This document shows positions 1 through 5,409 of a stretch of DNA of 5,409 nucleotides, one piece after another (the first letter of the stretch is position 1; every line of letters starts with the position of its first letter). Source of the DNA: Actinomycetota bacterium (lineage in GTDB: Bacteria > Actinomycetota > Actinomycetes > S36-B12 > UBA5976); contig VGAH01000060.1 in assembly GCA_016870945.1 (NCBI GenBank), positions 1-5,409 on the forward strand. The letters are read 5' to 3'. Made by a program: the position numbers and the translations under genes. The notes under the pieces are model-generated. The model did no database searches, was not told the origin of the DNA, and saw only the letters and a program-made list of their open reading frames with translations.

Positions 1-754
1 ACAGCAAGGCGATGAACTGGGCCGAGATAAAACGCTGCTTCGAAGAAAGCTGCATAAGTGATTTACGAATCCACGGGTAGTAGTGGTCATCACCTGAGCG
101 CAAGAAGACCACGGCCTCAGCGCCGATCAGGCCGTTCTTGGTTCCACCGAACGAGAGCAAATCAGCCCCAGTCTTGACGGTGATCTCGCCCAAATTGACG
201 CCAAGATGCGCTGCTGCGTTGCTGATTCGCGCCCCGTCAATGTGCAGCAGGCCGCCGAGTTCATGAACACAGGCAGCCAGCGCAGCAAGTTCTGAAACTT
301 GGTAGACGGTTCCTAGCTCAGTTGATTGGGTCACTGACACCACGTGTGGCTGCGAGGCGTGCTCGTCACCGATGCGACGCCACACATTCGTAACGTGCTC
401 GGGCGTGAGTTTGGCGTCATCAGTTGGTACGTCAATTAGTTTTACCCCGGCAATTCGCTCGGGCGCGCCACCCTCATCATTGTTCAAGTGTGATTGCGTA
501 GCGCACACCACTGCAGAACCTGGGTGAAGAAAGCTCACTAGCCCCGTGACGTTGGCCCCCGTTCCATTGAAAACAAAGAACGATTCGACTTCGCTGCCCA
601 ACGCTTTAGAAATGAGTTCGCGCGCTTGTTCAGACCATTCGTCAGCACCGTAGGCCGGTGCCTCACCTACATTTGCCCCGACTAAAGCCTCAATTACTTC
701 GGGGTGTGCGGGGGCATAGTTGTCACTTGCGAACGATTTGATTTGACTCGCCAT
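1..754 (-). CDS. Low-specificity L-threonine aldolase, partial (C-terminus beyond window)
   Basis: This is a PLP-dependent aldolase that cleaves L-threonine (and usually allo-threonine) to glycine and acetaldehyde in the cytoplasm. The frame is open from the ATG at 754-752 to the window edge and gives 251 residues. The family is usually about 340 residues, so roughly the last 90 are missing. Visible family signatures are the N-terminal FASDNYAPAHPEV (8-20), FNGTGANV (62-69, cofactor phosphate region), SHLNNDEGGAPE (88-99, with a His expected to stack on the PLP ring), HIDGARISNAA (171-181, with the Asp that pairs with the pyridine nitrogen) and SFGGTKNGLIGAEAVVF (201-217), where Lys206 is the expected Schiff-base lysine. 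MQLSSKQRFISAQF near the edge is also typical. The ATG at 754 is chosen because an upstream ATG at 763 is out of frame and the family N-terminus starts here. There is no Shine-Dalgarno sequence. The gene is divergent from the reductase, 41 bases away. It could be called a generic beta-eliminating lyase, but the motifs favour threonine aldolase; L versus L-allo preference cannot be read from sequence. Confidence 0.93.
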   Translation of the reverse strand, partial: MASQIKSFASDNYAPAHPEVIEALVGANVGEAPAYGADEWSEQARELISKALGSEVESFFVFNGTGANVTGLVSFLHPGSAVVCATQSHLNNDEGGAPERIAGVKLIDVPTDDAKLTPEHVTNVWRRIGDEHASQPHVVSVTQSTELGTVYQVSELAALAACVHELGGLLHIDGARISNAAAHLGVNLGEITVKTGADLLSFGGTKNGLIGAEAVVFLRSGDDHYYPWIRKSLMQLSSKQRFISAQFIALL

Positions 755-765
755 GGGGACGCATA

Positions 766-771
766 AGTCTA
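766..771 (-). promoter_or_regulatory. Candidate -10 element for the threonine aldolase gene
   Basis: On the minus strand the hexamer TAGACT fits the actinobacterial -10 pattern TAnnnT. A start site about 7 bases downstream would fall near 759 and leave a leader of only about 5 bases before the ATG at 754. This agrees with the lack of any purine-rich Shine-Dalgarno sequence there. No convincing -35 box is seen at 16-19 bases spacing. The pattern is short and could occur by chance. Confidence 0.3.
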
Positions 772-783
772 TGTGCACTCAAT

Positions 784-789
784 TACGCT
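784..789 (+). promoter_or_regulatory. Candidate -10 element for a leaderless reductase transcript
   Basis: TACGCT fits TAnnnT and sits exactly at -12 to -7 relative to the A of the ATG at 796, the spacing expected if transcription starts on the start codon itself. The bases before this ATG (aattacgctctattc) are pyrimidine-rich and contain no Shine-Dalgarno sequence, which also points to leaderless translation, common in actinobacteria. No -35 consensus is visible. The element lies 12 bases from the opposing -10 candidate at 766-771, so the two divergent promoters would overlap. Confidence 0.4.
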
Positions 790-795
790 CTATTC

Positions 796-1758
796 ATGAC
801 AGCAGTGATGGCAACGAAATTTGATGCCGACGACCCAGTAGCAGCACTCGGTATCGGTGATGCGCCTTCGTTTGCCCCACCGTCAGGTTGGGTCAAGGTG
901 CACCCACTTGCAGGAAGCATCAACCACCACGACCTTTGGTCGCTTCGCGGTGTCGGTCTAACAGCAGAACAGTTGCCGATGGTGCTCGGCACTGATGCGG
1001 CCGCAAAGACTGAAAGTGGCGAGCGCGCGTTGATCTACCCGGTGATCATCGAAAGTTCGAGCCTTGAGTTGGGGGCAAGCGGGGTTAGTTTGCTTAGCGA
1101 GAAATATCCCGGCACTTTCGCAGACGAACTCTGGGTACCGCCAATGAATCTCGTCCCCTTACCCCATGAAATCTCGGATGAAGAAGCAGGCTGCTTGTCT
1201 ACGGCTTGGTTAACGGCCTATCGAATGCTTACTACTCAAGCGAACTTGCTCCCCGGCCAGACCGTCTTGATTCAAGGCGCAGGTGGCGGGGTTAGTAACG
1301 CAGCAATTACTTTGGCTAAGGCGTTAGGGGCGAGAGTCTGGGTTACCAGTCGTTCGCCCGAAAAGCGACTGCGCGCCCAACAAATTGGTGCGGACTCGAC
1401 ATTCGAACCCAATGTGCGATTACCTGATTTCGCCGACGTCGTAATCGAGACGGTTGGCGAAGCGACTTGGGCCCATTCGCTCAAAGCAGTAAAGACCGGT
1501 GGCGTGATCGTTGTTAGCGGTGCTACTAGCGGGTCTGAACCACCCGCAGACCTTCGTCGCGTGTTCCGCCGACAAATTCGTATTCAAGGCTCAAGCATGG
1601 GCACGCGCGCTGAAATGGCTGACCTAGTTGAACTTCTGATTCGCACTGGCGCACGCCCAGTGATTGCCGCGACTTACCCACGGTCGGCAGCCCGAGAGGC
1701 TTTCACCAAGTTCGTCGCTGGTGATTTTTTCGGAAAAATAGTGCTTACTGCAGGTTAA
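796..1758 (+). CDS. Zinc-free medium-chain dehydrogenase/reductase (quinone oxidoreductase / enoyl reductase type)
   Basis: A 320-residue cytoplasmic oxidoreductase of the medium-chain (MDR) superfamily. The N-terminal GroES-like substrate domain (about 1-125) contains SINHHDLWSLRG (41-52) and PMVLGTDAA (61-69). The Rossmann domain (about 125-285) contains the nucleotide-binding loop VLIQGAGGGVSNAA (157-170) and, at the end of the second strand, TSRSPEKR (184-191), where Ser/Arg suggest NADPH over NADH. The C-terminal segment ends GDFFGKIVLTAG. The usual catalytic zinc ligands (Cys, GHE) are absent: the GHE position reads GTD. The structural-zinc four-cysteine lobe is also missing; the only cysteine is Cys133. 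It therefore resembles zeta-crystallin-like quinone oxidoreductases or enoyl reductases, although such proteins are often labelled zinc-binding dehydrogenase. The substrate cannot be told. The start at ATG 796 matches the typical N-terminus (AVMATKFDADDP). An internal ATG at residue 5 is a weaker alternative. Its stop overlaps that of kgd on the other strand. Confidence 0.88.
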   Translation: MTAVMATKFDADDPVAALGIGDAPSFAPPSGWVKVHPLAGSINHHDLWSLRGVGLTAEQLPMVLGTDAAAKTESGERALIYPVIIESSSLELGASGVSLLSEKYPGTFADELWVPPMNLVPLPHEISDEEAGCLSTAWLTAYRMLTTQANLLPGQTVLIQGAGGGVSNAAITLAKALGARVWVTSRSPEKRLRAQQIGADSTFEPNVRLPDFADVVIETVGEATWAHSLKAVKTGGVIVVSGATSGSEPPADLRRVFRRQIRIQGSSMGTRAEMADLVELLIRTGARPVIAATYPRSAAREAFTKFVAGDFFGKIVLTAG

Positions 1759-4700
1759 GCGAAGACGCTCTCAATCAATGCTTTTTGTTCTTCATCATGC
1801 GCGTGATGTGAGCCGGTGGCAGGTGCCGCTGAGGCCGGGCGCGCTCTAAAACTCAATGCCAGGTTCAAGTGTTGTGGTAACTCAGCGGCGAGGTAAGGCC
1901 AAGCACCCTGGTTGGCAGGTTCATCTTGAACCCAAACGACTTCTTGAAGATTCGGGTAGGTAGCTAGCGCGCTCTTTAGCTCAGCCGCAGGCAGCGGGTA
2001 GAAGCGTTCAAGGCGGACGAGGGCAACATCTTTTAGGCCTCTCGAGGCGATTTGTGCAGAGACTTCATAAGTGATTTTGCCGCTCGCAAGTAAGACTTTC
2101 TTGACTGACTTGTTGTCACTGACCCCGTCCATCAAGACTGGCTCGAACTTTCCTGTTACGAAGGCGCTGACTGGGCTTACTGCCGCCTTCGCACGCAAGA
2201 GTGACTTAGGTGTGAACACGACCAGCGGCCTGCGATTGGGGTTAAGCGCTTGGGCTCTAAGTAAATGAAAATAAGAAGCAGGCGTTGAGGGTTGCGAAAC
2301 GATCATGTTGTCTTGTGAACAAAGCGAGAGGAATCTCTCGATTCTCCCGGACGAGTGGTCAGGGCCTTGGCCCTCCATCCCATGGGGTAGTAACAAAGTT
2401 ACGCCCGATCTCTGGTTCCATTTTTGTTGCCCAGAACTTACGAATTCGTCCAAAATGGTTTGAGCACCGTTTACGAAGTCACCGAATTGGGCCTCCCAGA
2501 TCACTAGCGCCTCGGGCCACATGATCGAGTACCCATATTCGAAACCAACGGCTGCAAATTCACTCAGAGGTGAGTCGAATGCATAGAAGCGAGCGTTATC
2601 TTTGATCAATACTTTGAGTGGCTTATAGCCCTCACCGGTCTTGTAATCAACGATGACGCAGTGGCGGTGGCCGAAAGTGCCTCTGCGTACGTCTTGACCA
2701 GTGAGGCGAACCGTTTTGCCCTCATTTAATAGCGAGCCAATGGCTAGCGCCTCACCCATAGCCCAGTCGATCGTGTCGTCTTTGACCATTTGCCCACGAC
2801 GTTCTAACTGGGGCTTAAGACGTGGGTGCACCGTGAATCCATCGCGAAGGTTAAGTTGGCTTGCAACTACCTGGTCAACCACACCTTGATCAATGTTGGT
2901 CATGATTGGCGTCTCTGGGGCGTTACTGCGTGATGGCGGCGTTAAGGCACCCGCGTGAGCTTGCGTGGGTGCATCCGTGTGAGTTTCTGCGAATACTTGT
3001 TCGAGACGCCGCTGGTAGTCAGCCAATGCCTGTTCAGCTTCGTCAACGGTGATGTCGTTTCGTCCGATCAATGACTCGGTGTAGAGCTTACGTACACCCT
3101 TACGCGCTTCGACTAGTTCATAAAGCTTCGGTTGCGTTAGCGAGGGGTCGTCAGCCTCGTTGTGGCCCCTTCGGCGATACGCAATCAAATCGATTACAAC
3201 ATCTTGACCAAACTTCTGTCGGTACGCGAAAGCCAGACGCGACACATAATCAACTGCTTCTGGGTCATCACCGTTTACGTGAAATACCGGCACCTGAAAC
3301 CCAAGTGCGACATCTGATGCATATTCGGTCGAGCGACCATCTTGCGGTGCAGTGGTGAATCCAATTTGGTTATTAAGAATCAAGTGGATTGTTCCACCGG
3401 TGTGATACCCGCGAAGTTGCGAGAGGTTCAAAGTTTCGGCAACCACACCTTGACCGGCGAAAGCTGCGTCACCGTGGATCAATATCGGCAGAACCTGGGT
3501 TGTGGAATCTCGACCCAGCTGGTCTTGACGTGCTCTTGCGATACCAACTAGGACGGGGTCGACGGCCTCTAGATGTGAAGGGTTAGCGGCTAGGTAAACA
3601 CCCACCGTTGAACCGTCTGGCGAGGTGTATTTGCCATCGGTGCCTAGGTGGTACTTGACGTCCCCTGAGCCCTGCACTGAATCACCAAACGACATGTCTT
3701 CGAATTCGCGAAATACCTGGGCATAGGACTTACCGGCGATGTTGACCAAGACATTCAATCGACCACGATGAGACATACCGATACACACTTCGTTTAAGAA
3801 CGCACCTGCCGCCTCGATCATGATGGCATCAAGCGAGACCATTATCGACTCGCTACCTTCGAGTGAGAATCTCTTTTGCCCTACGAACTTCGTTTGTAAG
3901 AAGTTCTCGAAGGCTTCGGCGGCATTGAGTTTTCGCAGAATTTGTAGTTGTTGGTCACGCGTTGGCCTGTTACGCCCTTGCTCTAACTCAGTTTGAATCC
4001 AATTACGTCGCTCGGGGTCGTTGATGTGCATGTACTGCACCCCAACACTGCTCGAATATGTGTCTCGGAGTTGATCCAAAATGTCACGCAACAACATGAA
4101 AGGCTTGTCACCAAAACCCCCCGTAGGGAACTCTCGATCGAGATCCCACATAGAAAGACCGTGGTTGGCCATGGTTAAGTCCGGTGCGGTGCGCTGCTTA
4201 TAGACCAGCGGGTCAACATCTGCGATCAAGTGGCCTCTAGCTCGATATGAGTTGATGAGTGCCTGTACTCGCGCGACCTTATTGATGTCGTCGTCGTGGT
4301 CGATTGCGACGTCTTGAGCCCACAAATATGGCTTGTAAGGAATCTTCAGCGATGCAAATACGTCAATGTAGAAGTTGTCTTTGCCTAGCAGCAGTTCGGC
4401 GATGCGCTTTAAGAACTCACCAGATTGCGCGCCTTGGATTATTCGATGGTCGTAGGTCGAGGTAAGGGTCAAAGTCTTCGAGATACCGGCTTGCGCGCGC
4501 ACGTATTGCGCAGCCCCCTGCCACTCGGCGGGGTACTCAAGTGCACCAACGCCGACGATCGCACCTTGATTGATCATCAATCTCGGAACCGAGTGCTCGG
4601 TGCCGATGGTGCCGGGGTTTGTAACGCTTATGGTCGTCGCAGCAAAGTCATCAGGTGAAAGCTGTTGATTTCGAGCCTTACGAACTAGATCGTCATAACT

Positions 4701-5318
4701 TGCCCAAAATTGCGCGAAATCCATATCTTGGGCGTTTTTGATTGCTGGCACGAGTAGTTGTCGCGTTCCATCGGGTTTGGGTAGGTCGATTGCGAGCCCG
4801 AGATTTATGTAGGGGTAGTTGATGACACTTGGCTTGCCGTCTACGACCGTATAGGCCGCGTTCATCTCAGGTGTGCTCTTTATCGCCTGCACGATCGCCC
4901 AAGCAATCAAGTGAGTAAACGAAACCTTGCCACCTCGTGAGCGAGACAAAATATTGTTGATGAAGATTCGATTCTCGATTAACAATGCGCCCGGAACGGT
5001 GCGAACGCTGGTTGCGGTAGGCACTGTCAAACTTGTTTCCATGTTCGTGACAACGCGTTTGGCCGCACCCGTCAATGCCGTGGTTTCAGCTTCGTCGCTT
5101 GGCTGGGGTGCCGCCGCGACTGGTTTGGGCAGAGGTGGTGCTTGGGGTGCTTGCCGTACGCCTACCGGGTCAATGGATTCGTAATCGCGAAAGAATTCGC
5201 GCCAAGCCGGGCTCACAGAATCGGGATCAGATCGGAATTTCTTATAGAGCTCTTCGACTAACCACTCATTGGCACCAAAGCCAGCAGCCTCGGGGGACTC
5301 CGGCGCAGTTGTAGTCAC
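1755..5318 (-). CDS. kgd: Multifunctional 2-oxoglutarate decarboxylase/dehydrogenase E1 with E2 succinyltransferase domain (Kgd/OdhA)
   Basis: This is the thiamine diphosphate enzyme that decarboxylates 2-oxoglutarate in the TCA cycle. In actinobacteria it supplies E1 and an E2 catalytic domain to a mixed complex with a lipoylated E2 and Lpd. Numbered from the GTG at 5318 it has 1187 residues; mycobacterial and corynebacterial relatives have about 1220-1230. In order it has an N-terminal helical segment with NEWLVEELYKKFR (17-29), a Pro/Ala linker (56-86), an E2 acyltransferase domain (about 94-321) ending in TYDHRIIQG (His291), then E1. The E1 part shows MSHRGRLNVL (515-524), the ThDP/metal motif GDAAFAGQG to NNQIGF (616-654), RRRGHNEADDPS (715-726), a transketolase-like pyrimidine domain with SPLSEFAAVGFEYG (Glu920 expected to activate ThDP) and HGMEGQGPDHSSGRIERF (979-996), and a C-terminal domain with WVQDEPANQGAWP. 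There is no lipoyl or subunit-binding domain, which is normal for this family. Relatives are inhibited by the FHA protein GarA/OdhI and, in mycobacteria, activated by acetyl-CoA; neither can be read here. A GTG at 5360 would add 14 residues of unfamily-like sequence and lacks a well-placed Shine-Dalgarno. Confidence 0.96.
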   Translation of the reverse strand: MTTTAPESPEAAGFGANEWLVEELYKKFRSDPDSVSPAWREFFRDYESIDPVGVRQAPQAPPLPKPVAAAPQPSDEAETTALTGAAKRVVTNMETSLTVPTATSVRTVPGALLIENRIFINNILSRSRGGKVSFTHLIAWAIVQAIKSTPEMNAAYTVVDGKPSVINYPYINLGLAIDLPKPDGTRQLLVPAIKNAQDMDFAQFWASYDDLVRKARNQQLSPDDFAATTISVTNPGTIGTEHSVPRLMINQGAIVGVGALEYPAEWQGAAQYVRAQAGISKTLTLTSTYDHRIIQGAQSGEFLKRIAELLLGKDNFYIDVFASLKIPYKPYLWAQDVAIDHDDDINKVARVQALINSYRARGHLIADVDPLVYKQRTAPDLTMANHGLSMWDLDREFPTGGFGDKPFMLLRDILDQLRDTYSSSVGVQYMHINDPERRNWIQTELEQGRNRPTRDQQLQILRKLNAAEAFENFLQTKFVGQKRFSLEGSESIMVSLDAIMIEAAGAFLNEVCIGMSHRGRLNVLVNIAGKSYAQVFREFEDMSFGDSVQGSGDVKYHLGTDGKYTSPDGSTVGVYLAANPSHLEAVDPVLVGIARARQDQLGRDSTTQVLPILIHGDAAFAGQGVVAETLNLSQLRGYHTGGTIHLILNNQIGFTTAPQDGRSTEYASDVALGFQVPVFHVNGDDPEAVDYVSRLAFAYRQKFGQDVVIDLIAYRRRGHNEADDPSLTQPKLYELVEARKGVRKLYTESLIGRNDITVDEAEQALADYQRRLEQVFAETHTDAPTQAHAGALTPPSRSNAPETPIMTNIDQGVVDQVVASQLNLRDGFTVHPRLKPQLERRGQMVKDDTIDWAMGEALAIGSLLNEGKTVRLTGQDVRRGTFGHRHCVIVDYKTGEGYKPLKVLIKDNARFYAFDSPLSEFAAVGFEYGYSIMWPEALVIWEAQFGDFVNGAQTILDEFVSSGQQKWNQRSGVTLLLPHGMEGQGPDHSSGRIERFLSLCSQDNMIVSQPSTPASYFHLLRAQALNPNRRPLVVFTPKSLLRAKAAVSPVSAFVTGKFEPVLMDGVSDNKSVKKVLLASGKITYEVSAQIASRGLKDVALVRLERFYPLPAAELKSALATYPNLQEVVWVQDEPANQGAWPYLAAELPQHLNLALSFRARPASAAPATGSHHAHDEEQKALIESVFA

Positions 5319-5362
5319 CGCCACCCTCGCGTTCGCCTCGAATCGGCACTGACCTCGCACAT
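5315..5362 (-). promoter_or_regulatory. Candidate 15-codon upstream ORF overlapping the kgd start
   Basis: An ATG at 5362-5360 opens a frame of 15 codons (MCEVSADSRRTRGWR) that stops with TGA at 5317-5315. The stop shares the four bases GTGA with the kgd GTG start at 5318, an arrangement typical of translational coupling. Against it, the nearest Shine-Dalgarno match, GGAGG at 5377-5381, is 14 bases upstream of the ATG, longer than usual. The peptide resembles nothing I know. The overlap may be chance, and the ORF also overlaps the longer in-frame reading of kgd from the GTG at 5360. Confidence 0.25.
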
Positions 5363-5409
5363 TTTTGAGGTTCTCGCCTCCAACAACCCAACCTTAGCCT
5401 TTGCGGCAG
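5319..5409 (-). promoter_or_regulatory. kgd leader region with short inverted repeats
   Basis: This stretch upstream of kgd holds no long gene. On the minus strand TAAGGT (5396-5391) could be a -10 element, giving a transcript start near 5384 and a leader of about 66 bases, but its -35 would lie beyond the window. Within the leader, the segment CCTC (5370-5367) can pair backward with GAGG (5380-5377), hiding the GGAGG. Alternatively, ACCTC (5371-5367) can pair forward with GAGGT (5356-5352), placing the upstream ATG/GTG in the loop. The stems are only 4-5 base pairs, so a regulatory role is unproven. Confidence 0.3.
5324..5328 (-). promoter_or_regulatory. kgd: Ribosome binding site that decides the kgd start
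   Basis: On the minus strand GAGGG lies 5 bases before the GTG at 5318. It is the only purine-rich Shine-Dalgarno match at a normal distance from any in-frame start. The GTG at 5324 lies directly against it. The GTG at 5360 has its nearest GGAGG (5377-5381) 16 bases away, which is too far. Protein similarity agrees, because the family N-terminus (about ten residues before NEWLVEE) fits the GTG at 5318. Confidence 0.6.

Noticed and set aside
762..773. CATA-N4-TATG dyad in the divergent spacer as an operator
   Set aside because: Only four bases per arm match, which is expected by chance, and it does not resemble a regulator site that I can name.
783..992. 69-residue minus-strand open frame across the reductase start
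   Set aside because: It lies antisense to the well-supported N-terminal domain, has no recognisable motif and would run into the divergent promoter region; it is a shadow frame.
3071..3586. Overlapping plus-strand open frames of 69-95 residues inside kgd
   Set aside because: They are antisense to the conserved E1 region, have low-complexity or Arg-rich composition and no Shine-Dalgarno or family signature.
4425..5314. Plus-strand open frames antisense to the kgd E2 domain and N-terminus
   Set aside because: The opposite strand encodes clearly conserved Kgd sequence throughout; these frames show no independent coding signal.
5319..5360. 14-residue N-terminal extension of Kgd from the GTG at 5360
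   Set aside because: The extension is Arg-rich and unlike family N-termini, its nearest GGAGG is 16 bases away, and the GTG at 5318 has a well-spaced GAGGG. It remains possible but is less likely.

Overview
The window most likely comes from an actinobacterium (Actinomycetota). The main reason is the long minus-strand gene. It fuses a lipoyl-less E2 acyltransferase domain to a complete 2-oxoglutarate dehydrogenase E1, the Kgd/OdhA architecture known from Mycobacterium and Corynebacterium. Base composition is only moderate, roughly half G+C by eye. With very tight gene packing, this would fit a streamlined, possibly aquatic or Microbacteriaceae-like actinobacterium, but rank below phylum is a guess.

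Layout from left to right: (1) 1-754, minus strand, a threonine aldolase cut off at its C-terminus by the window edge. (2) 755-795, a 41-base divergent spacer with no Shine-Dalgarno sequence on either side and plausible -10 elements placed for leaderless or nearly leaderless transcripts. (3) 796-1758, plus strand, a zinc-free medium-chain dehydrogenase/reductase of the quinone oxidoreductase/enoyl reductase type. (4) 1755-5318, minus strand, kgd. It is convergent with the reductase, and the two stop codons share the palindrome TTAA. (5) 5319-5409, the kgd leader, with a possible 15-codon upstream ORF whose stop overlaps the kgd GTG start, and short competing hairpins.

Together the genes look like ordinary core metabolism. 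Kgd feeds 2-oxoglutarate into the TCA cycle as the E1/E2 part of an actinobacterial oxoglutarate dehydrogenase complex. The aldolase interconverts threonine and glycine plus acetaldehyde. The reductase probably uses NADPH on an unknown carbonyl or enone substrate. No mobile element, tRNA, rRNA, CRISPR array or defence system is visible. I found no convincing new system; the observations of most interest concern start sites, overlaps and leader structure.
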